Source: Blautia sp.
Lineage (GTDB): Bacteria > Bacillota > Clostridia > Lachnospirales > Lachnospiraceae
Reading direction: 5' to 3'
Length of the DNA: 64,000 nucleotides
Assembly (NCBI GenBank): GCA_029257805.1
Contig: JARIAR010000009.1
Location: forward strand, 62,001-126,000
Part shown: positions 1 through 9,193 of the stretch, piece after piece
Layout of the letters: every line of letters starts with the position of its first letter
How positions within the stretch are numbered: position 1 is the stretch's first letter
Notes under the pieces: generated by a model
Seen by the model: the letters and a program-made list of their open reading frames with translations, nothing else
What the model was told of the DNA's origin: nothing
Databases searched by the model: none
Made by a program: the position numbers and the translations under genes

Positions 1-1
1 T

Positions 2-508
2 GAAACGGCTTTAGAATACCGTACACGAATCACAGAGTTCGTACAAACAGAACGTGCTGCTTCCTTACGGGAATTATTGGTAAAAGAAGCGAATGTTCGC
101 AGAAAATTAGATCAGACACGCATTACCATAACAGAAGAGGCAAAAAAACAAGGAGATTCATATATAAAAGAGAAACAAAAAGAAGCTCAGCATCTCATTA
201 ACATCGCACAGAATAAATCTCAAGAAGTGCAGGAATTGATAGCAAAACAGCAACAACTTGAAAAACTTCTCCGGGAACAAAACCAATCATATGAAGAGAC
301 TCTCTCTAAAACGCAACAGATTACAAAAGATCTACATTCCCTCGGCAATATTCGCAAGATTGTAGAAACATCAAAATATCAAAAAGAAGTCTTGGAATAT
401 ACAGAACATGCTTATCCAGAACTCGGGGAACGTATCCGGCAGAATTACGCTGCTGCCGAGCAGTTATTCCAAAATCGGGAACTTGAACATTTTCAGCCGT
501 TTAAATAA
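2..508 (+). CDS. C-terminal part of a coiled-coil protein (5' end outside window)
   Basis: The reading frame is open from base 2, so the gene begins left of the window. The visible 168 residues are strongly charged and rich in Glu, Gln and Lys with heptad-like spacing, as in a long coiled coil. They end in a short globular-looking tail. No catalytic motif is visible. The position upstream of the polyvalent protein and close to the conjugation genes would fit the tail of a relaxase or a plasmid structural protein, but nothing in this fragment proves that. Function not recognised. Confidence 0.7.
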   Translation, partial: ETALEYRTRITEFVQTERAASLRELLVKEANVRRKLDQTRITITEEAKKQGDSYIKEKQKEAQHLINIAQNKSQEVQELIAKQQQLEKLLREQNQSYEETLSKTQQITKDLHSLGNIRKIVETSKYQKEVLEYTEHAYPELGERIRQNYAAAEQLFQNRELEHFQPFK

Positions 509-521
509 TTGATAGGAAAAG

Positions 522-553
522 CATATTCTCTCTGTAATAAAAAACGAAGGGAG
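522..553 (+). promoter_or_regulatory. CATATT box plus AAAACGAAGGGAG ribosome-site block
   Basis: CATATT at 522-527, 13 nt, then AAAACGAAGGGAG at 541-553, followed by the ATG at 561. One of thirteen such arrangements in the element. Read as an element-specific -10-like promoter; no clear -35 is visible. Confidence 0.5.
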
Positions 554-560
554 AAAAAAT

Positions 561-2228
561 ATGAATAACATTAATGACTATGGTCAAAAGATAGGTGGGG
601 CAAGAAAGGACTTATGGCAGCTCCGCGGTTTGTTTACACATGACATTCTAAACATGAATGAGGTTGAGAAAACAAAATATGTTTGTAAAAACAACATTTG
701 GCTGAAGCCAGATATACCAACACTACTGGACAATGGTATTCCGCGCTTTGTGGTATACTGGAGAAATGAAATACGAAAAACAATTTATCCAACACCAAGA
801 AATAATATTTCATTTGAAGCTTATATAGATGGGGTCCGTAAGATTAAAGAACTGGTAAACACAGTCATTTCAGAAAAAGGTATTCCGGACTGTATAGCAA
901 AAATCATTTCCATTACTATGTACAAAGTATCGACTTACCGTTATAACTACTCTGATTCCTATGTAGGTATAATAAACGGAAATAAAATCCTCAAAATGAA
1001 AAGTGCCTATAGGCTTGCCTGTTTAAAAGCTAAAATGGAAAAAGAAGACTTTGGATTGTCTGAATTGGAGGCAATATCAAGAAAATATACCGTTGTGTCA
1101 ATTTCAGATACTTTTTCTATTACAGAGCAATGTGGAAAGATAGCCCTTGTTCAGTCAGCGGCTGATTCAAAAACTTTCTTTTATCCCGCTCCTGATGTAA
1201 TATTGCAAAAAGAGTCATATGTGCTTATTAACAGCGTATCACACAGAATATTGCTCTGTTCTGCTTCTGAAAAAGAATGTACAGATATGAAAAACAGCTT
1301 AATTTCTGAAACTCTTACAAAATCAAAAGGCGAAAAGAAACAGAAAAAGACATGGCTTCCCAAGCAGTTTACCAATCTCCAAAAAACAGGAATAGATTTC
1401 CGCAATGGGAAAAACATATCTGGAAAGGACATATTGGAAAACTTTGGAATCCGGGGAGGAGAATTTGGTAATTGGACAAATGACAAAGAACGTCAGACAA
1501 GCCTCAATATGGCTTTTGATGCATTTGCTGACCTTGCAAATGCCCTGGGTATCGCATACAAAGATGTGGCGCTTCCCCCTCTTCAGAACGGTGGTCTCGG
1601 CATCGCTATCGGTGCGAGGGGACGCGGAAACGCAGCGGCTCATTATGAACCTGAACTTGAAGTGATTAATCTTACCAAAAACAGAGGCGCCGGAGCACTC
1701 TCACATGAGTGGGGTCATGCTTTGGATAATATGATTGCCAAAGTATATTTACCTTTGGAAGGAGTCATGTCATCAGAAGTATATTCCAGAAACCGACATA
1801 TTCTTCCATCCGGTTTTTGTGATGTAATGGACAGAATTTACAAAAATTCAGATTGTTCCTACACTGACTACTATATACAATCTGAAAAGTTTGATGCCTC
1901 TTACAAAAAATCTGGAAACGGATATTGGGCATCCCCCTGCGAATTATTTGCCAGAGCCTTTGCCTGTTACGTTCTGGATCGGACACAGGGAATTAATGAT
2001 TTCCTGAACGGTCACTCAGAATCTTTTGTAAATTTCGATGAGAAAGGCGATAAGATATATGCCTATCCACGGGGAAAAGAACGTGAATCCATTAACAGTG
2101 CATTCGATGAACTTATTCGCCAACTCAAAGAGAATAGTGTTTTCACTCCTCTTGAAGCCATTCTGCCAAAAGTAGCATCTGAACCTCTATACTTCGAAGA
2201 CTTCACAAAACAACTATCTTTTTTCTGA
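561..2228 (+). CDS. Polyvalent-protein type zincin-like metallopeptidase (LPD1-like)
   Basis: 555 residues. The N-terminus carries IGGARKDLW, and a zinc-metallopeptidase motif HEWGHALDN starts at H382 (HExxH type), preceded by a Gly/Ala-rich strand. This combination resembles the large polyvalent protein-associated domain 1 of conjugative elements and phages, where such proteins are thought to enter the recipient with the DNA and act on host targets. The substrate is unknown. The start is supported by GGGAG 7 nt upstream and a CATATT box. A bidirectional terminator follows. The family assignment is from memory of motifs; the metallopeptidase signature itself is clear. Confidence 0.65.
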   Translation: MNNINDYGQKIGGARKDLWQLRGLFTHDILNMNEVEKTKYVCKNNIWLKPDIPTLLDNGIPRFVVYWRNEIRKTIYPTPRNNISFEAYIDGVRKIKELVNTVISEKGIPDCIAKIISITMYKVSTYRYNYSDSYVGIINGNKILKMKSAYRLACLKAKMEKEDFGLSELEAISRKYTVVSISDTFSITEQCGKIALVQSAADSKTFFYPAPDVILQKESYVLINSVSHRILLCSASEKECTDMKNSLISETLTKSKGEKKQKKTWLPKQFTNLQKTGIDFRNGKNISGKDILENFGIRGGEFGNWTNDKERQTSLNMAFDAFADLANALGIAYKDVALPPLQNGGLGIAIGARGRGNAAAHYEPELEVINLTKNRGAGALSHEWGHALDNMIAKVYLPLEGVMSSEVYSRNRHILPSGFCDVMDRIYKNSDCSYTDYYIQSEKFDASYKKSGNGYWASPCELFARAFACYVLDRTQGINDFLNGHSESFVNFDEKGDKIYAYPRGKERESINSAFDELIRQLKENSVFTPLEAILPKVASEPLYFEDFTKQLSFF

Positions 2229-2230
2229 AA

Positions 2231-2263
2231 AAGAAGGGCCCTGCATAATGCAGAGTCCTTCTT
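2231..2263. terminator. Bidirectional hairpin terminator
   Basis: Arms AAGAAGG.CCTGCAT and ATGCAG..CCTTCTT between convergent genes. On the minus strand the stem is followed by a T-run. Confidence 0.7.
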
Positions 2264-2274
2264 AATACAATATA

Positions 2275-2607
2275 TCATTTTTCTGGGACTATTATAGCCT
2301 GTCCACACCATTTGCAATGACCTGCAAACATATCTTCTTCTGTCAGCGCAGTTCCGCAATATGGGCACTCATATTTTTCGCCGGGAATTACCTCACAAAT
2401 AAGCACTGCTTCTTTGACGGTCTGTTTTTTCATAAAATCTTCTGTAATTTCCTCCAATTTTTCAGAATCAATCCAACTTTCAGATTTCTCACAAAATTTC
2501 TCTGCAAGCAATTCTAGTTCCTTATTCGAAAGCTCATATCCTGCCTCATCTGCCCTAAATTTCGCTTCCTCCATACAGAATCTCTGCAATGTAGTTGTTT
2601 CATTCAT
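2275..2607 (-). CDS. Small zinc-ribbon protein
   Basis: 110 residues from the ATG at 2607, chosen because GGAGAAAG lies upstream; a longer frame to 2670 has no ribosome site. The C-terminus holds a zinc ribbon, CPYCGTAL...CKWCGQ, likely binding one zinc through four cysteines. The N-terminal half is acidic and helical. Its own CATATT box precedes it, and the coupling-protein gene lies upstream on the same strand, separated by about 140 bp. Function unknown; the ribbon suggests nucleic-acid or protein binding. Confidence 0.7.
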   Translation of the reverse strand: MNETTTLQRFCMEEAKFRADEAGYELSNKELELLAEKFCEKSESWIDSEKLEEITEDFMKKQTVKEAVLICEVIPGEKYECPYCGTALTEEDMFAGHCKWCGQAIIVPEK

Positions 2608-2619
2608 TTTATTTTCTTT

Positions 2620-2657
2620 CTCCTTTCGTTTTATAAATGTTTTTCGAAAAAAATATG
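2620..2657 (-). promoter_or_regulatory. CATATT box plus AAAACGAAAGGAG block
   Basis: CATATT (complement of 2652-2657), 19 nt, then AAAACGAAAGGAG (2620-2632) before the ATG at 2607. The spacer is longer than the usual 12-14 nt. Confidence 0.4.
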
Positions 2658-2745
2658 ACTGTTTGGTCAAGAATACGGTTTTTCTTCAAATAAATTTTGA
2701 GCACACCAAATATTTGAGGGCAGCTAATGCTGCCCCCTCTGTTCT

Positions 2746-5154
2746 TTATTCTTCCATGTAATCCGCCAATTCAGCTATTTCTGTTTCCAAAACTTCTGCC
2801 ATAAAATGATTTCCTTCCCGAAGATATTTCCTTATAGTTTCAAAATTTTCTTCAGGTGTTTCCGGTACTCTTTGGACAATGATTTCGTCAGAAAAATCCT
2901 CTATTTTCTCACAAGGAATGTTCAGAGCACCTAAAACATTATGGATGATACCTCCCAGATCAACTAAATATGCCGTTAGTATTCCTTTTTGGGGAGTTGG
3001 TCCGAATATAATAATTGGGAGATTTTTATCAATGTAAAATCGCCGGATAAATCCTGGCATAACTTTGCAATCCATACGCCTTTCCATAATACAAATCCCT
3101 TGTTCCTTGTGTGATTTTCCTTTTATTTTTTTCAGCTCTAAACATTCTCTCGTTACCTTTTTATCCAATGATTCCGAAATATCACGGAGGAATTTTATTG
3201 CGCTCTCTCTATCCGGACTCTGAATAGATTTTAATATTTCAAAAGCGTCCTTCGTATCTGCTCCTTTAATCGACAACTGATTAATGTCTGCCGGCTGGCT
3301 CACGCGTGCAGCTGCTTCTGCTGGTTCTTCTATAGCTAATTCTTTTTCCTTTAAATATTCCGAAGAAATATTTAAAAATTCAGATTCACGAATATCACTG
3401 AAAAATTCTTGTTTATAATCTCCTGTGAGCTTATATTTGGGATGATTTTCATAATGATATTTCTGATCGTAGAAAGCATATTCGCCCCGGACAAAAACAA
3501 GGCAGTATTCATTTGGCATTGTCCGAATTTCATCAGGCGTCATAAGTTCACGCCCCGCCTGTTGAAAAGTCATAGATGTATCTGAATTTTTTCCGGCTTT
3601 CAATCCTACACTCATTCTGGCACGTATAGTTTCCTTGCCAAGGAAGTCCGAAAAATATTTTGCAGTCGTCTGTTCGTTTGTTCCCAATAAGATTGTAACA
3701 TCACAATTGCCCAAAATTGTCTCATAGTCATCTTTATACATGGCAATCAGCTGGGCAAGAGACTGCAGGATAATGGTAACACTCATGTTGTATTTTCTCA
3801 TAGTGGATATTATTTTCTGAAATTTCGGAATTTTCCCAGTATTTGCAAATTCATCTAACAGAAATCGAACATGATACGTCAATCTCAAATTCTCTCGTTG
3901 CTCGGCAATATAATACAATGTATCAAATGCCTGAGTAAACATCATGGAGGCAAGGAAATTATAGGTATCATTTGCCTGTGGAATAATCACAAACATCGCT
4001 GTTTTTTCATCACCTATTTTATCCAATTCCAAATCATCTCTTGATGTAAGATTTGCAATTTCTTTCACAGAAAAAGGATTTAAACGGACCGCTGTACTTA
4101 TGAGAATACTTTTCAATGTACGCACCCCACCTAACCGGAAAACCTGATAGTTTTTCCATGCCTGGGAGTTGGAAAGCTTTTCTTTCATAAGTTTTTTTTC
4201 TTCAGGATTTATTATTTCAAAAAGCTCTCCCTCTTTTAAGACGGCATCCCCCTCAAACAGCTTATCTAAACCGGATTTCACATTTACTTTCGCATTTTCA
4301 TCCATCTGACCTTTTACCACCATTTTTAAGATGGTAGAAAAATTCTGGTATTTTTCTGGAACAAACTCAATCAGATAAAAAATGCAGGCAGAAAGTAATG
4401 CCCTTTCCGATTTGTCCCAGAATGGATCCGATGATTTTTGTTCTGGAGCAGTTGTATTTGAGATGAATGCATCCACCAAAATCCCCACTCCGGCTTCATC
4501 TCTTATATAGCGGAAAGGATTGTAGCAATTCGAAAAGACCATTTCAACAAGATTAAATACCTTTATTTTATAACCATCTTCTTTTAGTGGTTTTACCAAA
4601 GATGCATACAGTTCCCCTGATGGGTCCGTAATCACCATACTGCAATTTTCCTGCAGCATATTGGGTTTCATTAAAAATCGGGATTTTCCTGTACCGGCCG
4701 CACCAACTACCATAGTGTTATTGTTTCTCCTAGTTTCCCGATCAAGCAAAGATAATCTTACATGCTCTGACAAAATCATATTATATTCTCCGCTATTGCC
4801 ACTTCTCCCAATAGGATCTGCATAAGTTTTATTATACTCATCCATCTGGTCATTCCATTTAGCAGATCCTGCTTCTTTTCCCGGCGATTCACGCTTATAC
4901 TTTTCCATATATACATGAATTTCCTCTACCAAGATAGCGTACAGAACCGTAGCGATACTATAAAAGTTTAAATACTCTAAGCTGTAATGAAACTGCATGT
5001 TTTCCATGTCATTGAATGCCAAAAGGATACGTTCAATTCCCCCTCCAGACGCTGCGTAATAGGCCAGATTCCCAGCAAAACAAAGTACCAAGATGTATCC
5101 AGATATAATCAGTATGGCATAAAGTAATTTCTGATCACCTTTTTTCTTATCCAT
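2746..5154 (-). CDS. VirD4/TraG-type conjugative coupling protein (PcfC-like)
   Basis: 802 residues. Two hydrophobic segments (about residues 9-35 and 62-80) form the membrane anchor. The P-loop GAAGTGKS lies at 151-158 and the Walker B region LLDEFANTGKIPKF includes D434. This is the layout of type IV coupling proteins, ATPases that bring the relaxase-DNA complex to the mating channel. It sits 11 bp downstream of the PcfB-like gene, the same order as pcfB-pcfC in enterococcal plasmid pCF10, so the two are probably co-translated. The C-terminal 230 residues beyond the ATPase core are poorly conserved to my eye and may bind substrates. Confidence 0.92.
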   Translation of the reverse strand: MDKKKGDQKLLYAILIISGYILVLCFAGNLAYYAASGGGIERILLAFNDMENMQFHYSLEYLNFYSIATVLYAILVEEIHVYMEKYKRESPGKEAGSAKWNDQMDEYNKTYADPIGRSGNSGEYNMILSEHVRLSLLDRETRRNNNTMVVGAAGTGKSRFLMKPNMLQENCSMVITDPSGELYASLVKPLKEDGYKIKVFNLVEMVFSNCYNPFRYIRDEAGVGILVDAFISNTTAPEQKSSDPFWDKSERALLSACIFYLIEFVPEKYQNFSTILKMVVKGQMDENAKVNVKSGLDKLFEGDAVLKEGELFEIINPEEKKLMKEKLSNSQAWKNYQVFRLGGVRTLKSILISTAVRLNPFSVKEIANLTSRDDLELDKIGDEKTAMFVIIPQANDTYNFLASMMFTQAFDTLYYIAEQRENLRLTYHVRFLLDEFANTGKIPKFQKIISTMRKYNMSVTIILQSLAQLIAMYKDDYETILGNCDVTILLGTNEQTTAKYFSDFLGKETIRARMSVGLKAGKNSDTSMTFQQAGRELMTPDEIRTMPNEYCLVFVRGEYAFYDQKYHYENHPKYKLTGDYKQEFFSDIRESEFLNISSEYLKEKELAIEEPAEAAARVSQPADINQLSIKGADTKDAFEILKSIQSPDRESAIKFLRDISESLDKKVTRECLELKKIKGKSHKEQGICIMERRMDCKVMPGFIRRFYIDKNLPIIIFGPTPQKGILTAYLVDLGGIIHNVLGALNIPCEKIEDFSDEIIVQRVPETPEENFETIRKYLREGNHFMAEVLETEIAELADYMEE

Positions 5155-5165
5155 ATACTCTCCTT

Positions 5166-6623
5166 TTAACGAGAACTATGTTCTTCCTCTATATCCTGGC
5201 TTCTCATATCGAATCCTTTTATTACTTCTGGCTGCACATCATCAAGAATATTATCGTTATTACGGTCAATATATTCTGGCATATCATAAGGCTCTCTCCA
5301 GATAACATTTTTCCGAATATCAGAAACATGTTCTTTTGAAAACTGCTGAACCAGTTCCATAGATAAATCTCCATCAATATACTGCTGTGCCATTGCACTG
5401 TTACTGCTTCCGTAATTCATACAGAATTCAAAATCCATGCGCGCCTGATGTTCCGTGTTAAAAATACGCTGGTCTGTCTCTGTTGCATGTAATCTGGACG
5501 CCCCTTCCTGCTGAGTCCGATATAAATCTACGGATCGTTGTAGAACATAAAAGGCTTCTGCAGCATGTTCATCTTTCAACTGCTCTTTTTTCATTTTCAT
5601 GTGTCGAACATCTTTAAGGCTTTTATATCCAAACTGTTTTAATGCACTGTCCAAAGTAAGCCCTGACATTTCTTTGCGTTCCGCCATGTCTCTGGACAAA
5701 AGTTCTGCACGCTCACCCTTAATACATCTTGGCTTCTTGATTCCATCCACACAATCACACAGCGTCTTTTCAAAGAGCTTATCTTCTTTTCTTGATACCT
5801 CTTTCCTTATGGCATGTTCCCCTCTCCGGTCTTCATAATAAAGACCGTCTTTATTAATATACAATGCCTGCGTTCCGTTTCCGTTCCCTACCAGAACAGA
5901 TGTCTGAGAATTTACCAAAACTGAATTTATCAGAGTTTCTTTTTCTTTCCTGCTGAAATTCTGTTCTTCATAAATCGTTTTTCCGGAACCAGTCTTTTCC
6001 TGCTGAACTCCGGACCAAAGCAAGTCCATTTTATTTACATCTTCTTCCCGACAAAAAACAGAATATGTTCCTGTAATATCATTTTTCTCTGAAGCAAATA
6101 TCAATCCGTTATACATAGCCCGCGTTTTTAATGCTGCCATTTCAGAAAACGATAGATTTTCATACTCTTTTAATTCTTTATTACCGGAAAATTCCTGCAC
6201 AACATCTTTGTTCACCTGAAAAATTTCTTTTTGAGAGACAAGATAGATTTCCCGTGCTTTTAAGGCACGGTGTTCTTCCTGCCGTGGATATACCACTCCC
6301 AATGTCTTTTCTCCCGTGTCCTGCAATGCTTTAAATCCAACCGAATGCACCCCTTCTTTATTCAACAGATCTTTCAGCTTGTAAAAATCTTCCTGTGCAA
6401 CCGTCATAAACCGTAGGCTGCCACCTTCATTAACGTAATCGGCCAGGTAACTGGCATTGGGATCGACATAAGTCCTGGACTCCAAATACTGTGTGAACGC
6501 ATCTGTCACAGCACCTACAATCTGCACTGCACTGTCCATACTATGTGCAATTTCTGTAATATCCCCTTTTGGATTTTGAATTTCTCTGCCTATTTTTCTC
6601 ACTCCTATTCTATATTTTTCCAA
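5166..6623 (-). CDS. PcfB-like (DUF3801-type) conjugation protein
   Basis: About 485 residues. The segment around residues 66-115 (NEGGSLRFMTVAQEDFYKLK onward) resembles DUF3801/PcfB, which helps the coupling protein recognise substrate; a second copy-like stretch ends in YSVFCREEDVNKM near residue 200. Canonical PcfB is much shorter (about 160 residues), so this is an expanded version. The start is unclear. The frame opens at a TTG (6623) without a good ribosome site, whereas AGGAGTG (about 6601-6607) has ideal spacing to an in-frame ATA at 6593-6591. The coupling-protein gene follows directly. Confidence 0.6.
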   Translation of the reverse strand: MEKYRIGVRKIGREIQNPKGDITEIAHSMDSAVQIVGAVTDAFTQYLESRTYVDPNASYLADYVNEGGSLRFMTVAQEDFYKLKDLLNKEGVHSVGFKALQDTGEKTLGVVYPRQEEHRALKAREIYLVSQKEIFQVNKDVVQEFSGNKELKEYENLSFSEMAALKTRAMYNGLIFASEKNDITGTYSVFCREEDVNKMDLLWSGVQQEKTGSGKTIYEEQNFSRKEKETLINSVLVNSQTSVLVGNGNGTQALYINKDGLYYEDRRGEHAIRKEVSRKEDKLFEKTLCDCVDGIKKPRCIKGERAELLSRDMAERKEMSGLTLDSALKQFGYKSLKDVRHMKMKKEQLKDEHAAEAFYVLQRSVDLYRTQQEGASRLHATETDQRIFNTEHQARMDFEFCMNYGSSNSAMAQQYIDGDLSMELVQQFSKEHVSDIRKNVIWREPYDMPEYIDRNNDNILDDVQPEVIKGFDMRSQDIEEEHSSR

Positions 6624-6707
6624 AACTCAACACGATTTTGGTATTGAAAATATGAATGAACCCCTTTTTCCTAGACGCATGAATCCCTATTTCCCGGTCA
6701 AAAATCT

Positions 6708-6740
6708 CATATTAGCTTCGTAAGATGAAAACGAAAGGAG
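6708..6740 (+). promoter_or_regulatory. CATATT box plus AAAACGAAAGGAG block
   Basis: CATATT at 6708-6713, 14 nt, AAAACGAAAGGAG at 6728-6740, then the ATG at 6749. Confidence 0.5.
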
Positions 6741-6748
6741 AAAAACGA

Positions 6749-8521
6749 ATGAAATTAAAAGAATTATATGTAAAAAATTTCGGATGCTATGAAGAAAAAA
6801 TTTTCCAAATTCCGCACATCATGGTTATGCTGAAAGAAAATGCACAGGGAAAAACAACATTTCTCCAAGCACTAAACTTTGCTTTATGTGGGAATTACCA
6901 GGAACGTATGATGCGCAAAGGCTGCAGTGAAATGGAAGTTTCCTTAACTTTCCAAGATGGTTTCTGTGTAAAGCGCCGCAGGAAAAGTGGTGTTACTTCT
7001 TCCGCAATGGGAGATAATAAGAAACCAACTTTTCAATCCAAAGAAATCGTTGATGCAGCAGTTATACAGCACTGTGGATCAAAAAAAATGGAGTTTGTAA
7101 AGGTAATCGCTTCTTCGAAAGAACTATTCGAAATGAAAGCAGATTCTATGGCCAAGTTTTTAATGGATAATATCCCAAATGTGATGCGTACAGAAGACGT
7201 ACTGTCCTACATCGAGGATATTACCCCGCAGATGGAAGCAGAAATCCGCAAAGTATTACCCGCATCTGGAGAGTTTGGACAGGAAGCAATCTTCATCGCT
7301 TATAAGCGCTTCGATGAAACGCGAAAAGAGATGGCAAAAAGCCTGAAAACAGAAAAAGCAAAGATAAACGGATATGATTTTTCTAAAAAGAAAAGGACTC
7401 CAGACACAATAAAAGACGAATACAATCGTGTTCTGGTGGAACTCGGTTCTCTGAATGAAAAAAGGGAATTGCAGATACACTATGAGCAGCAGAATCGGAC
7501 ACGGCAGAAACAGTTAGAAAAGCTCAGGGATTTGAAAGAACGCTTTAACGCTATTCATGCAAATTGTCCCAATGAAGAATACTTTGAAGAACTTGTCCGG
7601 AACGAAACTACACAAAGACAATTTGAAAGTTCCCTGCAGGCTGATATTGCAACTTATAGCCAGCAAATCTGTCAACAGCAGGAAGTGATTGCTTCTCTTA
7701 AAAAAGGATTGTGTCCACAGATTAAAAATATGCACTGCCCGAACAATTGGAAACCGGTTATCCGCAAACTTCAGTCGCAATGCGAAAGTTTAAAGACAAA
7801 TCTTACAGAGAAACAGGCTACATTGATGAACTGCAAAAAAGAGCTGGATAGTCTTTCCAATAAGAAACGAGAATATATGAATAATAAAGAACGTGCTTTG
7901 AAAAAGCAGGCATTATTCCAAGAATACACAAGTTTAAAGCAAAATTTAACAGCCAAGCCACCAGAAATAGAAGCCGTCGATACACAAGCTTTGACGGAAC
8001 AAAAAATGAAACTGGAATTAGAACTGCAGGAATCTATGAGATTCCAGTCTATGTTAGAAATCCAGGAATCTATTCCGGAAAAAGAGATGGAACTGGCACG
8101 TTTCGAATCTTTGACAAAAGATTTTTCTTCAAAGGGAAGTGTCATGGAAAAAAGCCTAAAAAATTACTTCCGATTCTTCACGGATTCCATAAATCCTATG
8201 GCTGAATCCTTTGGATACCAGATACATCTTGATTTTGATAAAGGTATTCGCATTTTAGCATCAAAGCAGGGAGAGGAACCTATCCCTCTGGAATTTTGTT
8301 CAACTGGTGAAAGAACGGTTATAATTTTTATGCTGTTAAGCTTTTTAAATAACTTAACTGGCTTAAATATCTTGTTCTTAGACGACATTGAATGTCTGGA
8401 CAAAAATGTGATGAAAAATCTCCTGGAATTAATCCATAAACATCAGGACAATTATGACCATGTGATTCTATCTGGTGTTGACCACGAGGATACAACCTAT
8501 CTTATTTCTTCCTATTTATAG
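6749..8521 (+). CDS. Rad50/SMC-like ATPase
   Basis: 590 residues from the ATG at 6749, set by GGAG 8 nt upstream. The N-terminus has the SMC/Rad50 shape (KLKELYVKNFGCYEE) followed by a divergent P-loop, KENAQGKTT at 29-37. About 300 residues of coiled coil surround a central CPQ...HCPNNW cysteine motif, reminiscent of a zinc hook. Near the C-terminus are an ABC-signature-like CSTGER and a Walker B strand LFLDDIECLD. Such proteins act in DNA break processing or as defence ATPases. No Mre11-type nuclease partner is adjacent. It runs opposite to its neighbours and ends in a bidirectional terminator. Confidence 0.75.
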   Translation: MKLKELYVKNFGCYEEKIFQIPHIMVMLKENAQGKTTFLQALNFALCGNYQERMMRKGCSEMEVSLTFQDGFCVKRRRKSGVTSSAMGDNKKPTFQSKEIVDAAVIQHCGSKKMEFVKVIASSKELFEMKADSMAKFLMDNIPNVMRTEDVLSYIEDITPQMEAEIRKVLPASGEFGQEAIFIAYKRFDETRKEMAKSLKTEKAKINGYDFSKKKRTPDTIKDEYNRVLVELGSLNEKRELQIHYEQQNRTRQKQLEKLRDLKERFNAIHANCPNEEYFEELVRNETTQRQFESSLQADIATYSQQICQQQEVIASLKKGLCPQIKNMHCPNNWKPVIRKLQSQCESLKTNLTEKQATLMNCKKELDSLSNKKREYMNNKERALKKQALFQEYTSLKQNLTAKPPEIEAVDTQALTEQKMKLELELQESMRFQSMLEIQESIPEKEMELARFESLTKDFSSKGSVMEKSLKNYFRFFTDSINPMAESFGYQIHLDFDKGIRILASKQGEEPIPLEFCSTGERTVIIFMLLSFLNNLTGLNILFLDDIECLDKNVMKNLLELIHKHQDNYDHVILSGVDHEDTTYLISSYL

Positions 8522-8532
8522 TTTCCAGCACA

Positions 8533-8560
8533 AAAAAGCAGCTTTTTACGGCTGCTTTTT
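8533..8560. terminator. Bidirectional hairpin terminator
   Basis: AAAAAGCAGC (8533-8542) pairs with GCTGCTTTTT (8551-8560) between convergent genes. Confidence 0.75.
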
Positions 8561-9193
8561 CCATGCTCTGGCGAAGGTATAAAATTGATATAAAAATTCA
8601 CTCCTTATTTCTTCCGGAAGTGCTTCATGTAGATAATCCAATGGTTTGTCAAAAAAGCTCCGGTAAAGCTGATAAAGTTTCTTTTTCTTCAGGAATCCAT
8701 ATATATCCCCAAATGTAAAAAATTCATATAAGCTCTCCTTACTCTCAAACACCATTTCTTTATTCAATATGTACTGCAAACAAATTTCAGCCCTTAACAA
8801 TCCCTTATGCCCATACATAAAATCTCTTGGGTATTTTCTTTTCCCCTCTAGAACTTCTGTATATATTCCTATTACACACCCACGAAAATCAAAATGAATC
8901 TGCTGTGGATAAAGTAAGTGTAAAACATACGCTATCTGTCCCTGTACATCTATTATTTCTGACGGGAAATTAATATAGGATAAAAGTGGGGTAAGTTTCA
9001 TTCTATCCGCAACCGTAAGGGAAAAGAAACGGCCGGCATCCGCTGGTATCCATTCCAATAATTCCTCTATGGCGTATCGATACACCGTCAATGCTATCTT
9101 CTCATTCCCTTTTTCTTTAAACTGAAAATACCGCTGAGAAAATCCATCGAGATTGCCAATTAAAATCTGTTCGTACTCTGTAATAACACTCAT
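8546..9193 (-). CDS. Hypothetical protein
   Basis: 215 residues, mixed alpha/beta composition with many aromatic residues and no membrane segment. No family recognised. The ATG at 9193 overlaps the stop of the upstream gene as TGATG, which argues for translational coupling and a shared role with that gene. The 3' end overlaps the terminator stem shared with the Rad50-like gene. Confidence 0.65.
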   Translation of the reverse strand: MSVITEYEQILIGNLDGFSQRYFQFKEKGNEKIALTVYRYAIEELLEWIPADAGRFFSLTVADRMKLTPLLSYINFPSEIIDVQGQIAYVLHLLYPQQIHFDFRGCVIGIYTEVLEGKRKYPRDFMYGHKGLLRAEICLQYILNKEMVFESKESLYEFFTFGDIYGFLKKKKLYQLYRSFFDKPLDYLHEALPEEIRSEFLYQFYTFARAWKKQP

